Shown: piece after piece, positions 1 through 12,539 of the stretch
How positions within the stretch are numbered: position 1 is the stretch's first letter
Layout: each line of letters begins with the position of its first letter
Assembly: GCA_024734495.1 (NCBI GenBank)
Contig: JALMQS010000070.1
Location: 13,841,295 to 13,905,294 of the forward strand
Direction of reading: 5' to 3'
Source of the DNA: Forficula auricularia
Lineage: Eukaryota > Arthropoda > Insecta > Dermaptera > Forficulidae
DNA: 64,000 bases
Translations under genes and position numbers: made by a program
The notes under the pieces: generated by a model
The model's input: the letters and a program-made list of their open reading frames with translations, nothing else
The model's database searches: none
Told to the model about the DNA's origin: nothing

Positions 1-507
1 GTATAACTCGGTTCCAATTTGACTCTCCTTTCAGTGATAGCAACAATATTACAATATTTTCCAACATTATACCATAAGAGATAACCAAGTGCACTTATGG
101 TATAATGTTGGAAAATTAACTATTCAATACCCTGAAGAAGGAGAGAAAAAGTCTCTGATGAAACACCGGAAATTGAATAAAATTAAATAATTTATAGCCT
201 TTCATTAAAACCTATGTACTTATTAATAATGAGCTTAAAAAATAAAAACTAAATACAAATTAATTTATTTAATATGAAAAAAACAATAAAAAAAATTTCA
301 AATGGAGCTTAATTTTCATTCAATTGACACATTTTTAAAAGTCTGATATTATAATCCCTCATGTCATAAATCAACATTACGTTTCATTAGGATTTTTTAA
401 CATGTTTTTTATATCAAATTTGTGAATACATTTAGGTGTTAAATCACTAGTAAACTGTTTTCTGAAATAAAAATGGATGGATTTTGTTAAAATTAGGTAG
501 TTTTATA
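1..507. repeat. Short palindrome and a decayed ribozyme-like module
   Basis: A 22-bp-arm palindrome lies at about 63-113 (CAACATTATACCATAAG and its complement). At 130-175 a CCTGAAGAAGGAGAG...TCTC...GAAAC block looks like a decayed form of the hammerhead-like module seen elsewhere. The remaining AT-rich sequence shows no gene. Confidence 0.4.
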
Positions 508-1082
508 AAGGGTGTTTTTTAGAGGTTCACAACTTTAAATTAAAATAAAACAAAGAAAAATATTGTTAATTTCAATGAAACTGGCTTTATTGTAAACATA
601 ATTTTATGCCATTAATGTTTGAATATAATTTCGGCCATGTGGCAGCTGGCGCGATAGATGGCGCAATCTGGATTTCCAATTTTCACACAGTTTTCGTAGC
701 AATTGCGTCCGTATTTCACCAGTAATTAGCCGAAAGTTGTGTTCCAAGTGTTCAATCGTTTCTGGTTTATCGGCGTATAGACAAGTAACTTGACATATCA
801 CCAAAGCCGATAAACCAGAGACGATTGAACACTTGGAAGACAACATTCGGCGAATTATTGGCAAAATACGGACGCAATTGCTGCGAAAACTGTGGAAAAA
901 TTGAAAATTCAGATTTCGCCATCTACTCGCCAGCTACGGCGGCCACATGGCCGAAATCATATTCAAACATTAATGGCATAAAATTATCTTTCCAATAAAG
1001 CCAGTTTTATTGATATTAAAAATATTTTTCTTTGATTTATTTTAATTTAAAGTTGTGAACCTCTAAAAAAACACCCTTTACT
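508..1082. mobile_element. Foldback made of a DDE transposase 3' end
   Basis: A near-perfect 575-bp palindrome with arms of about 280 bp meeting near 795. Outer ends are GGGTGTTTTTTAGAGGTTCAC and its complement, a mariner-like terminal repeat. Each arm holds the last codons of a transposase; on the + strand the right arm reads GGHMAEIIFKH before a stop. No catalytic domain remains. Confidence 0.7.
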
Positions 1083-2704
1083 ATAGATTAGATATGATGT
1101 AATAAATTTTAATTTTTTATCTTAGTTAATGTTTTGTAAAATTGGATAATAAATATTTTTGAATTTAATGAGATCTGGAACGAGTCTTGATGAATCCGGT
1201 GGAAGATGGAATCCTTTGAGAATGATGGTTATTTTTCAAAAATAAAAAATCTTCATGATGGTTGTTAATTTATTTTATTTTGATCATGAACCGTTCATCA
1301 AGCCTCGTTCCTGATCTCATTAAATAATATACGAATCGTTAAGTACTGTCCTAAATATTTTTGAATTGAAAACCCCTTTTTAAAATTAAAGTTAATATAA
1401 AATTAACTGGGAGAATTGAGTAACTGAAAATATGCATTAATAATTGCTGCATCAATAATTATTAAAAATTACTTTTTTTCGAGTTGAAAATTAAAGCTCA
1501 TGGACTTTGTTAATGGAGAATGGTGTAGGTTTTTGGTGAAACATACTAAATAAAGTAAAGAAAATTTTTTGGCTGGCGCTTAGATGGCGAAATCTGAATT
1601 TTCAATTTTCACACAGTTTTCTATAATACATTTGCGTCATATTTTTAAAAAACTTTTAAATTTAAAATACTAGGTAGGACATCGACTTTGCTGAATCGCA
1701 AAATGGATTGATGCTAATAATGTCTGGTAATGAATTAATTTTGTTCAATCAGTGATTGTATATTATAGGTGGCTATCTAGAAATGAACTTGAATAAACAA
1801 TAATAATTATTATTATAAAAATATAAATATTTTTTTACATTTATTTAGTTCAATTTTTAAACCATAGTTATGTGACAAAGAGTTAATCGTAAACGTTATT
1901 CCCTCTTTATTCTTTTCTAGGTCGTTTTGCTTCAATTAAAGAACTTTTAATAACACGCAAATGAAAAATTGAACAGATCAATATATATCAAGAACTATAT
2001 TGTAATTTGATAAATTCTTGCTCTTTATGAAAATAAGCTGCTTTCATAGTAACTTAGCTTTAAAATATTAGTCGATGGTTATTGTTATCTTGTCGTATGT
2101 TAAAATAAATCAGAAAATAAGATCAATTTATTTTAGTGCATATTCATCATTATTAAATATTCGATTCAATTGATGCAATTCGCATCTCGATCTAGTTCTA
2201 TTCCAAGCCAATTCTTTTATAGTACTTACTTCTCTAAAATTTTCTCATTCTAAATAAATTTTAATATTGTATAAAAATTTACTATTATTTTTCTTTGGAA
2301 TTGCGCCTCCTATAATCAAGCACATTTGTACCACCAAGGTAGTACATTAACTATTAATATATCTAGAGCTGCTTCAAAAATATGAGAATACTTAATATAC
2401 TTATATCATTTATTAATATTGAACAGAGATCGATTTCGTCATAATTAGCTTCACCATCTATTCATATCAAATATAATTTCTTAACTATAAATATATCGTT
2501 TTTTCAGTGGGTGAGCTAAAGCCGTGAAACTTGACATTAAGGTGAAGCTTACTAATACATAATTGTGTGTCAAATTTCAATTAATTAGTTACAAAATAAA
2601 ATCTATACATATTAGTATGGTCCTTATTTTGGGTATTTTCGAATTTTTATGCTCATGTGATAGAGGCTCATATGATTCGAAATAAATAAAAAAATATCCC
2701 CTAA
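1083..2704. repeat. Intergenic, one palindrome and a transposase scrap
   Basis: A palindrome spans about 1168-1321 (ATGAGATCTGGAACGAG against CTCGTTCCTGATCTCAT). At about 1568-1640 is a short - strand scrap of the same transposase tail found at 508-1082. The rest is AT-rich with nothing recognisable. Confidence 0.45.
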
Positions 2705-3620
2705 GTTTCAAACAGTGGAGTAGCCAGAACATTTTCATGGGGGGGGGGGGTCAATCCACAAAGCAAAATATTTAGTGGGAATTTTTTTTTTATTAAAACA
2801 AATAGTCCAGTTAAATTGTGTTTTTACCCGGAAAGTTTTGAGGCAGTTGTATTTTCTTCAACATTTTATGTTTTGGGGTGTGCTGAATCCGAATCTGAGG
2901 GTTGCTAACAAAATTTCGTGACGGAACATTTCCAAAAATGCCAAAAAATATAAAAAATCTCATTTTTTGTGGTTTTTTGTTTATAACTCGAAAACTATCA
3001 ACTTTTCGTAAATAATCTTCCTATTCAAAATGAAAGTTCATAAAATTTCCTACAAATTTTATTACTTAGATTTTTTTTTCGACCAATCGTTTGGGCTCAA
3101 GCACTAGTTGAAAATTGGAGTATTTATTTTTGTTTCCGCAAATCCCAAAAACTCGCACTTTTTTCGATTTTTTCTCATTTTGACCATGAATGAGCACGTT
3201 TTCAACAAAGACCACTCAATGCATTTTTAAACTAGATTAAATTTTCTACAATTCAAACAAAATTTCATTTTAATTCCATAATGGTAACCCGTGCCGTAAT
3301 GAGGATAAAATTTTGAAAAACTGCAATTTTTTGCAAAAAATTGCAGTTTTTTCTCAATAAAATGAAAACCACTTATCTTAGAAACTCGATTCTTATCTCA
3401 TTCTCTAGGAAATTTGGTTTACTTGAACTCCTTTTTTGTAAAAACTTAGATTTATAGATATCCAGCATTTTACATGACACTTTTGAGGATTCGGATCATT
3501 TCCTCCCCGGAAAATGCTGAATATCTTTAAATCAAAGAGTTTTAACAAAAAAGTGCTCCAAGTAAACGTTCAATTCAACAAAATTTCCTAGAGAATGAGA
3601 TAGGAATCGAAGTTTCTAGG
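2705..3620 (-). repeat. F foldback repeat, partial copy
   Basis: Noncoding family with a poly-G/poly-C end (TAGCCAGAACATTTTCATGG then G12). It is built from nested inverted repeats: ATTCGGATCA-type centre, GCAATTTTTTGCAAAAAATTGC hairpins, TCGAAAACTATCAACTTTTCG. This copy has one arm and the centre. The other copies are at 19150, 34215 and 37440. Confidence 0.7.
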
Positions 3621-4139
3621 ATGAGTGGTGTTCATTTTATTAAGGAAAAACTGCGATTTTTTGCAACTCCCGTAAATAACTTTGTGTATATAAATAATTA
3701 CCAAGAACATAAGTATTTTTGTATTATAGATAGGGAGAATAGCAAAGGAAAGAATCAGAAACAAACGTTTATTAATTTTCAACACAGGTGTGTTTATTCA
3801 AGAAAAAGTATAGGTGATGATTATAGTTCCAAAAGGGGGTTAATCCAAGAGCTCTTGAACTCTTTAGGGACAGATAAAAATAAATCATTTTTTGTTTGTT
3901 AAAGCTTTCATGGTCAAGTTGATTCCGTTATCATTGGACTCGGAAAAAGACGTAGATCAAATTATTTGACATGTTTAATAGATTAGAATAATTTTGACCT
4001 ATATCTTATTTTTGTATACAACTAAATTATTTTGATTTAATTATTATGTGTTAAGGAAATATCTGATTGGAGATGAGAAGTAGTTAGAACTTAAAAAAAA
4101 AAAATCAACATTATCAGGTGAGGTTAATTAATAAAAATA
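3621..4139 (+). other. Unassigned open frame and AT-rich spacer
   Basis: An open frame runs from 3621 to 3902, beginning inside the F repeat. Its unique part (KNQKQTFINFQHR, KSIGDDYSSKRG) is not obviously low-complexity but matches no family I know. A CAG|GTGTGT near 3788 could be a donor. Probably chance. Confidence 0.15.
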
Positions 4140-4990
4140 TCTGTAAAATCATGTGAATACAATAAAAATAAACTGCAACGGATCGTTGCTAAACTTTATC
4201 CAAATTCATTTGAAATATTAATATGTTCTAGAGTAAAGTACTTTAAAATATAATTTTACTAAAAACTTTATTTAACCTTTTTTTGTGGGTCCAAACGTAC
4301 TTAATTAGGATATTAAATTTCATCAAAATTGGTTAAGTCATTTTCAAGATATTTAGAAAAAACTAAAAAAGTACTGAAATAAAGTACTAATGTTTGTGGA
4401 CCAATATGTACCAAAAACTAATCAGCGCTTCATTTTGTTAAAATACTGGTAGGTTTTCAATTTCAATTCATTCGGTGCAACGGTGTGGAAAAATTCGTGG
4501 ACGAAAAATACGATAACACACATACATCCATCCATCCATCCATCCGAACGCACTTCCAAAAAAAATGGCACTTTTTGGCCTCTCGGCGAGATCCCAGGTA
4601 ATTTTTGGCAAAACCGTCACGTGCTAAAATTCAATCTCATTGAATACTTCAATTTGTGACCTTAATTGAGTCTATGGGTTCCGTAGTCTTTACCTGAGGA
4701 CCCTTTGAAGTCGCGCTTGCCGCGAGACCCATTACAATACTTTCTCCCATGCTTCGCATTGGATAAAGTAAAAACATACATCCGTACAGACTAAATGAAA
4801 AAATCCCACTTTTTGGACTCTGGACGAGAGCCGATGTAACCGTCACATGCTAAAATTCAGCCTAATTGAATACTACAATTTGTGACTTTGGTTGAAGACC
4901 ATGGGTTCCGTAGTCTTTACCTGAGGACACTTTGAAGTCCCGCTTGCCGCGAGACCGATTTACCCATGCTTCTCATTGGATAAAGTAAAA
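4140..4990. repeat. Dispersed repeat, CATC microsatellite and ~230-bp direct duplication
   Basis: Starts with a block shared with 10690-10960 and 15215 (AACTGCAAC...GATCGTTGCTAAACTTTATC). A (CATC)n run is at about 4526-4546. Then about 4568-4768 and 4797-4990 are diverged direct copies, each with GGGTTCCGTAGTCTTTACC and CGCTTGCCGCGAGACC. Confidence 0.6.
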
Positions 4991-6074
4991 TGTGAAAAAA
5001 AAGTGGAAATTATCTCAAGACTCGGTACGCTCTCTGCAAAATTTGGTGATTTGGCAATTTTTTATCAGCGTATAATTTGTTAGAAAGCTGAAACGTGGTA
5101 CGAAGGTGAACCCTATTAATACTTGTGGGTCAAATTTCATCTCATCAGATACAACTCTTAATGAACATCTTATTATGACTATCGACACATCGTTGTCGAA
5201 ACCTCTCTCAATGACAATAAAGAATATTTTTTATAAAAAATTCATATTATCAAGTATAATTGATTAGCTCCACCTAAATTATAGAGAAATTTACAGCTCA
5301 AAGCTCTGACCATAATAATCTTATACCTTTAATGTTTTAATTTTTTTTTTTTTTGATTTTATGCATTTTTTATTGAAAAGCTTTCGAGAGAGATTGAAAG
5401 TGCCTTATCAATCATTCGTTTTGGAAATACAAGCATTTCTGTAAAGGACGAACTTTCTTCTTCTTTTTGAGTTACATTGAGTTTACGACAGAGAAAAAAA
5501 ATAATAATAATAATTGAAAATGATTTTTTTCCACCTTTCAAACATTTCAATTTATTTTTTATCTGGTTTCATAAATTTCTAAATATAAATAAGTAAACAG
5601 TGAACATTTTTGAATGAGTTCGAAATCACTCCTATGGTCTGATAAGCTATGCTCTGTTGCAAATTTAACCAGAAATAAATGTGATGGTGTCAGGGAAAAA
5701 AGTTTTTATCTTCACCTACCAGTTTTTTAGGAATGGAAAAAATGTGAGTTAAATGTGGCTAGAATTTTTTATTACATATTTGAATTTGGCAACATAGAAT
5801 AATAGAGATAGTAAAAATGGAAGAAATGCCCTATTTTTGTTTGCTTAAAAATTGTCAAAATTTAAAGAGCTATAACTCTAAATTACGTTTTTAATTCTAA
5901 ATATTCAAAATTTCATAACTGAGTCAATTTTTGGAATTTTTGGGAGGGACAAAAAGCGTTTTGTTCAGTTGTTTCTCTAGAAGATATCATTAGCTCAAAT
6001 TTGACCAGGTGAAGTTAAGGGCCCTTTTCCCCCATATAATCACAAATCTTAAAAACTGAGATATGATGCTTAAG
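4991..6074. other. AT-rich intergenic DNA
   Basis: No gene, RNA or clear element recognised. A poly-T tract lies near 5340. Short open frames here are composition effects. Confidence 0.4.
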
Positions 6075-6156
6075 CTAAATATTATAGATAATAAGTAAAA
6101 ATATATTTTTCTAGGTGGGTTTCACAAATAAAACAAATATATGTTTTGAGTTTTTT

Positions 6157-6198
6157 ATATCGATATATATTTCGGGTTATGAGCCCATCATCAGGAGT
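6157..6198 (-). ncRNA. Hammerhead-like module (ATATATAT stem III type)
   Basis: On the - strand: CTGATGA (6194-6188), one unpaired U, hairpin GGG/CCC, GAA, then ATATATAT closing on itself, then C and GA. This follows hammerhead order except for the extra base after the CTGATGA box. Stem I is only about 2 bp. Confidence 0.45.
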
Positions 6199-6484
6199 TA
6201 CAAAAGAAAACTAAATATAAAATTGGAAACAGATGTATAAGTGAAGTTCAATTGGGAGGAACGTACATGGTGGGGGGAAAGAATGCAGTATTGGTTATTG
6301 TATAAATAGACAAATGAACAAAGGAGTTTAACTATAAGGGCTTAGAATTATCCCTGGGCTTAGAAATAAAGGAAGAAGTAGAATAAGGTAAGGGAGGAGG
6401 GGTTAAGAACTTGAAAGAAACAATAGTAAAATATTAAAATAGAAATTTTGAGAATGGGAAATAATATTTTTCGGGTTATTTAAA

Positions 6485-6919
6485 TTATAAAATATAATCT
6501 ATAATGGTATTTTTATTAACTTCTAAATGGTTATTAAGGATGTTACTATTATTTGAAAGGGCTCTTTTAATTTCTGTGGACTCCAAAAGATCCAACCTAA
6601 GGCCTTTTCTTTCAAAATGAATAGGAATAGGATTATTAATAGAGGCCGAATGAGTAGAGGAATGTAAATGAATGGCGAAAGCAGAAGTTGAATCTAAATT
6701 GATGTTATCAGATCGGTCAAGGCGTTTAAGAGCACCAATATGTTCAGAGTAGCGTTTTCTGAAGGAGCGACCAGTCTGACCAATGTAAAATGCATCACAA
6801 TCATCACAAGTCAATTTATATACTCCTGCTTTGTCTAATTTATCAATTTTGTCTATTTTATTATTAATTAATCGAGAGCCTAAATTATTGTTATTATACA
6901 AAGCAGGAGTAATTCCCAC
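6485..6919 (-). pseudogene. GIY-YIG endonuclease C-terminal part, Penelope-like
   Basis: About 144 codons. It begins at a TAG-adjacent fusion with the inverted terminal sequence, so there is no natural start. Residues 31-51 hold the GIY-YIG core (GVYKL, then YIGQTG), with a CxxC (CDDC) between the two halves as in Penelope endonucleases, then R-FRKRYSEH. Near the end are NPIPIHFERKG and LDLLESTEIKRAL, the second of which recurs at 31275-31523. No frame breaks, but only the endonuclease end survives, so it cannot move by itself. Confidence 0.8.
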
Positions 6920-7008
6920 CTAGAAAAATATATTTTTACTTATTATCTATTAAAATGTTTCACCTAGAACCGACACCAAATTCTTTAAAGATTCTAAATA
7001 TTATAGAT

Positions 7009-7431
7009 GTGAGGGCCAAGTTAGACTAAAAATCGACATGATCGAAGTAAGCTTTTCTTTTTAGGTTTTTGCCAAATGCTTAAAAAAAGATTCTATTTTT
7101 ATTTATTTATTTTATTTATAAAGCCTACTATTAATTTAAGTAATTTTATTTTTATTTTACCTACGGCTTATATATTTTTTTTTGTGATAACCTTTCACAA
7201 GTGTTATTTATTTATCATTTTGAAATTTTGCGAAAAAAAATCGAGTTTGAATGAATTAAAGTTGCATCAGAATATAGAAGAGGGAAATGAATCGGTCACG
7301 CGAGGGTTGTTCACCCTTTCTCTTCGTGAATAAGAGGGAAAAACAATTGGCAACCCTAGTTGTTAAAGGAGCGGCAAATGAAACCTATCTATATACTTAC
7401 AGATGGCCACATTGGACTAAAAAGTTATATA
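7009..7431. other. AT-rich spacer
   Basis: No recognisable gene. Open frames here are short and low-complexity. Confidence 0.35.
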
Positions 7432-8315
7432 CTACCTTGATCAAAAAATTTCAGGAATTTATTCATAAAATTAAAAATACAAACTTATTCATCAAATTCG
7501 ATATTATCCCCTTCAAAGTACACCCCACCGACTGCAACGCACACATGCCAGCGCTTAATCAAATCCTCGAAACATTTTTTATATTCGATTTTCGGTATGG
7601 CCTTCAGAGCTGTCTGCGATTTTTGTATTATCTCCTCTTGGCTGCTAAAACGCGTTCCCCGGAGCGGTTTTTTGAGTCGACTGAACAGGAAGAAGTCGCA
7701 GGGAGCTAAATCAGGTGAATTCGGTGGCTTTTGGATGGTATTCGTTCCGTTCTTGGTCAAAAAGTTGCGGATAACGATGGCATTGTTCGACCGCGCGTTA
7801 CGTGGTTCCCACAAATCCGGTCTTTTTTGGCGTCTCAAAGCCAAATCATTAAACAAAATGTCTTGAACGGATTCATAAGCGATGTTCAAGTTCGCTGCCA
7901 TCTCTCCAATGGTCAATTTACAGTTTTCGGCCATCATTTCTTTGATTTTATCGACGTTTTCGTCGGTTTTCGATGTCGACTGCGTTCGTCATCCTCGACA
8001 GACTCACCAAAACTTGGGCCACACATAAAAGTTTGTTTTCGATAGAGTAACACTTCTTCAACATTTTCGCACCGTTTTTAACTCAAAATTTAATACAAAC
8101 TCGTTGATGCAAAGACGATTTCATTTTTAAAATCGTAAAAATCGGAACGGCTCTGATAGTCCATACCGAAAACCGAGTATAAAAAATGTTTAGAGGATTG
8201 GATCAAGCGCTGCAGTCGATGGGGAGTATTTTGAATGGGACAATATCGAGTTTGATGAATAAATTTGTATTTTTGATTTTCTGAATAAATTCCTGAAACT
8301 TTTTGATCAATGTAG
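7432..8315 (-). mobile_element. Mariner deletion derivative with its own 3' end duplicated in inverse
   Basis: Ends CTACCTTGATCAAAAA and TTTTTGATCAATGTAG are inverted. About 160 bp of the transposase 3' end occur twice, at 7432-7600 (- strand) and 8155-8315 (+ strand). Between them lies a frameshifted, internally deleted transposase. Confidence 0.75.
7485..7937 (-). pseudogene. Mariner transposase remnant
   Basis: 150 codons. The N-terminal helix-turn-helix region is present (ENCKLTIGEMAANLNIAYESV), then a deletion after RPDLWE removes the first two catalytic aspartates. The third is kept in NSPDLAPCDFFLF, followed by the normal C-terminus with LIKRWHVCV. Upstream HTH codons continue in another frame to about 8060. 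Confidence 0.8.
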
Positions 8316-9059
8316 AATGTCTAGTAAATGTATACCATTGTAAAATATTTAATATATTTATACCAGATAAACTACACATGTGTTTCATATTCGATCAAAA
8401 ATGATGATTATCATTGAACTATACAAAATTAGTCTATTATTTATTATAATCGGTTTGCGCGACGACCCTGACGTTTAAACCCCACTAATAGTTCATGACA
8501 AATAAAATTTATTTAAATTAGGAAATTTAAATTATATCCCCCTGGTCAATAAGATGTCAGCCGAAGGCGGGCTTCTCAACTGCTATTAGAAAACTAATTT
8601 GTATAAATTTTATCCTCATTTCAATTTTATGATTAGAATTGTTGATTATTAAGGTTCGAGAGGAAAGAAATACTAGAAGTTAATTCGATTTGTCTCTAAT
8701 TTGAACGGGAAGAGATATTTGATGTTCACGAATTGCGTACTTATGAAAATTTAAAGGGGAGGGAATTGGCGATTTATTTCTACAATTGATCAAAAGAGCA
8801 AACCAAGGCTTAATTTTATGGATTTTTTTTTAATTGCATTTAGACTGTTAAAATAATGCTTGGAGATTCCTCGAGGTTTATTCGAGCCACAGACGAATGG
8901 TGTCCTTGTAACATATACTCGTTGTACAAGAAACTAATTGGACATAAAATATCATCTGTTTCGTATTTTGCTTCAGAGGTATTATGATCCTTTCAAGACA
9001 AGACATTCTATATAGAATCAATCAATAACATTCACTCCTATAAGCTTCGAAGTATTTCA
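8316..9059. other. Intergenic, possible Helitron-type end
   Basis: AGCCGAAGGCGGGCTTCTC near 8559-8578 resembles the GC-rich 3' hairpin of the Helitron ending at 11499. Otherwise no feature. Confidence 0.3.
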
Positions 9060-9560
9060 AAGACAGAGATGTGACTTATTTTAGATACAAGTATTTGAAA
9101 TACAGATACAAGATACAAAATACGTATTTTCATCTTATATTTTAAATACTTTTTTTAATTTTCATTTTGTATCTTGTATTTAGATACATTCTTTTGGTAT
9201 CTTAGTATTTTGTAAATACTAAGTTTGCTAAAATACTTACCTTTGCATTTTTCTTACATTACGGCATCCCATCATAAAGGCAAAACTGAGAGCACCCTTA
9301 AAATTTTAATTTATCAACCTATTAATTATTATTAGACTCCATGGTCTAGTTACTTTTGCTTGCCACCGAAAAAAAAGATTAATAAAAATATGTTTTCTTT
9401 CAAAAAGTATTTTATTTTAAAAAAGTATTTAGAAAATACGTATTTTGTATTTAGTATTTCAAATACCATTTACAAAAGTATCTTGTATCTGATATTTCAA
9501 ATAGCTTGCTAAAAAAGTATTTTGTAACTTGTATTCCAGATACTTTTTATAAGATATCTT
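9060..9560. repeat. GTATTTGAAATAC-rich repeat
   Basis: Many direct and inverted copies of GTATTTGAAATAC and AGATACAAGATAC, with a central non-repetitive part (9240-9400). This is typical of nonautonomous DNA transposon ends with subterminal repeats. Class not resolved. Confidence 0.5.
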
Positions 9561-10278
9561 GTACAAAAAGAAGCAACGAAAATATTTGGAAGATTCCTAG
9601 CAATGCACCTAGAAGTTAGGCCACCTATTTGTCTTAACTCCATTAAAGTAAACTAAGCTAAGTTCATTTTAAAGAGTGTTTAGATTTAAAACGATTGAAG
9701 ATTATTCTTGATTGTATTTATTTATAAATACTATATTTGAAGACGGATTTTAGTGTATCAACATATTAATGGAACATTACAAAAGTCTAATGTAAAAACT
9801 CTTGAAGATGGTCGAATAAGCCGAAATATCCATGTACTCAATTTATTTGACTTGATGTATACTGATTGTTAAAATTTATTATATTTTTTAATTTACCATA
9901 CAGGGTATGGTCAAGTTATTGATAATAATGCATGAAATAAATGTTTTTTTTTTTGCTTCGTTTTTTCGAAATATCTAAAAAACGGCTGAAATTATTTTGA
10001 TTAAAAAAATTGGGCAAAACCATGGCATTTCGGTCTGCAAAAAAGCCCTAATAACTGAACATCGAAAAAATTATATTACGTTAGTAAGTGCGTTAGCGAA
10101 TTTTTGTGGACTCTTTAGCTCAAAAACTAGTATGGAATATCAAAACCAAATTTATCTAGTTTTGATGCATTGGGAATTAAGAGCTGATTATATTTTGGTT
10201 GAATCCAAAATAAAGGGGGAGGGTTTAGGAGTAAAATTATAAGATTTTTCAAACTAAAAAAAAACAAGAAAAATTAAA
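9561..10278 (-). repeat. Decayed ribozyme-like module and R repeat (inverted copy)
   Basis: CTTGAAGATGGTCGAATAAGCCGAAATATC near 9801-9831 is a decayed module. From about 9950 to 10250 the complement of the R repeat (14430-14870, 36170-36545) is present, including AAACGGCTGAAATTATTTTG. The open frame at 9997-10242 lies in this repeat and is not a gene. Confidence 0.5.
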
Positions 10279-11499
10279 TCTATATAATAAAAATGAATTT
10301 CTTTTCTTTGTAAAGCGCAGATCTCTCAAATGCCTGGACCGATTTGGCTATTTTTTTTTTAAATGTTCAAAATATCGTCCATTTCGGGTTAATAGGTAAA
10401 AAAATCGGAAAAGTTGCCCAGAAAATTGGAAAATTCACGAAAAAACTAAAACCAAATCTGTATAGCCAACATAGCTTGCCAAACAATAAAAGAAGTAAAC
10501 TAACCAAAACTAAACATTTGTTGGCTTTTCTTGTATCAAAAGATTTTTGGAATTATCATTCATTCTGTGCCTGGAAAATGTAGAGTTCTAACTACATTAT
10601 CTAGTTAGAAGAAAGAATTTAATAATGCAACAAAGATTTAAAAAACTATCTATTTTTTAAAAAGTACATACATTTAAAACAAAAAATTAAAAAAATAAAC
10701 TGCAACAGATAGTTTGCTAAACTTTATCAATGTACTATCTTATTCTAAAAATATAAAGTACACATATAACACAAATATAATTTTTACAAAAACTATATGT
10801 GTCTTTTTGTGGTCCTCAAGGTACTTAATTACAATGAATTTTCTGGAAGTATCTGAAATATTAAATTTAGCAAGTTAATTGATGAACTCAAAAATTATTA
10901 TTTAATTAATCAAAGTATTGCAACAGATCGTTTCTAAACTTTATCCAAATTTGAAATATTAATATATTTATTCATTTATTATTAATCAGATATCACTTGC
11001 AATTTGCAGTTCATGTTGACTTCTTTAAAAATAACAGTGTTCATTTAACAGTAGAGGAATAACCATTTCATTCGATTTTTGTGCACTGGTTTCATGGTAG
11101 CCATTAGGTAAAGACACATGGAAATTGACTTAAAATCAAAATAACGATCGATTCTTATCATACCTGAAAATTATTGTATTGCATTCCATTTTTGATGTTT
11201 TGACTCCTTATTTAATAACCTCTACTGAAAAACGTGGAAGAATCGACAAAATCAATAAATTAATTCTTTATGATATTTAGCAACAAAACTGAGAATAAGA
11301 ATTTTTATAATTTTCTGTATTTTATCTTTATTTCATCTTATTTTGTTTATAGTGTACTTTACAGATTCAAATACAAATCTCAAATTATATCTATTTAAGA
11401 CATTATAATAAAACAATTATATTTATTCTGCTACTAATAAACATCAATAAAGCAGCCACGTGCGCCCCAGGCTAGCCGAAGGCGTGGCCTTGCAGCTAG
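10279..11499 (+). mobile_element. Nonautonomous Helitron
   Basis: 5' end TCTATATAATAAAAATGAAT preceded by A, with GGACCGATTTGGCT at about 10338, the usual Helitron head. The 3' end has a GC-rich hairpin (GCCACG...CGTGGC, 11453-11490) and CTAG (11496-11499) followed by T, the classic A|TC...CTAG|T insertion. No Rep/helicase frame. The inside holds AACTGCAACAGAT-type units also seen at 4165 and 15215. Confidence 0.6.
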
Positions 11500-12539
11500 T
11501 ATGCTCTCAAAATGAACTTATAATGAGCGAAAAGATTATTAATTTTTCTGGGCGCCGAAATTGGGAGGGTGCGGGGGTGTAGGGTCAAAAATGAAAATCC
11601 AGGCCTTTGTATACATAATCAGTGGGCCCCGGAAGACTATAAGAGCAAAAAATACCGCCCAGGCTGACTGATTATGTATATGAAATTTGTTTGGGTTTGG
11701 TCCAAGGCCTAGATTTTCATTTTTTGACCCCCTACCCTGAATGATTATAAATTATTTTATTAAATATTAACTATAAGTGAGGGGCCAGGGTGTATGGTAA
11801 AGTCATCTGGATGGCCACATCAGTTTATTTCAGTGATTTATTTAGATAAAGTAGTTAAATGCAAATATTTCGAAAACTACAGCACTTCCTCATGTGTGAA
11901 TAACAAAACTATGTGTAAATAAATTAATAATACTGATAAAAGATAATTCTTTCACAACTCTTTTTTCATTTAAACCGAAATAAATATATATTGAGCTTTT
12001 CAAACGTTATTTAAGCTGTGAAACACCAACAAAACCTTTAACCCTAACTAATCGTATCAAGGATCTTATTAGATATCTTTGTTGATTATTCTTAAATGAC
12101 ATTGTATTTATATTGATTTATCCAAAAGAGTTTGTGTTTCAATTTTGAAATAAATTTAATAATAATTTGGATAAATAAATTAATCTTTATTTATTTACTA
12201 TATATTAATTCACTAAGCACTTGCGGTCACCACAGATTGATCATCTAAAGTAGCAATAATGTCTTTAATCTTTAAAAAAGATCGTAGGGAGTTGGACAAG
12301 AATTTAAATCAAAGGCAAAGTTTTTTTAATTAAATGGACCAAACGTTAAACGCGGGGCCCAAATTTTTTGGTTAATATTAACATGACGAGCTTTTCGTGC
12401 GTAGCCTTCGGCACGCCCTCGAAAAGCTGGGCATTTAGGAGATATTTCATATAACTGATTTTTGTGTGATTATTTTCTATTATCATAATTATGGAATTAC
12501 TATTATATTGTATTAAAAATATAACTAAATATAAGTTAT
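11500..12539. other. Intergenic with a GC hairpin
   Basis: Short R-like blocks (11560-11720). A hairpin at about 12388-12432 (CGAGCTTTTCG...CGAAAAGCTGG) may be a Helitron-type 3' end. No gene seen. Confidence 0.35.

Larger units (their letters stand above)
6075..7008 (-). mobile_element. Penelope-like insertion with 15-bp target duplication
   Basis: Direct repeats CTAAATATTATAGAT at 6075-6089 and 6994-7008 bracket a 904-bp element (6090-6993). Just inside, a 34-bp inverted repeat (6086-6120 and 6916-6950) contains TTTCTAGGTGGG. A hammerhead-like module lies at 6157-6198 and a GIY-YIG reading frame at 6485-6919, both on the - strand. The reverse transcriptase is missing. GIY-YIG endonucleases attached to TERT-like RTs define Penelope-like elements. 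Confidence 0.8.

Noticed and set aside
3621..3902. 93-codon open frame as a gene
   Set aside because: Begins inside the F repeat; no family match; kept only as a low-confidence note.
9997..10583. Two open frames of about 80 codons
   Set aside because: They lie in the inverted R repeat and in the Helitron, and the same sequence elsewhere is not open.
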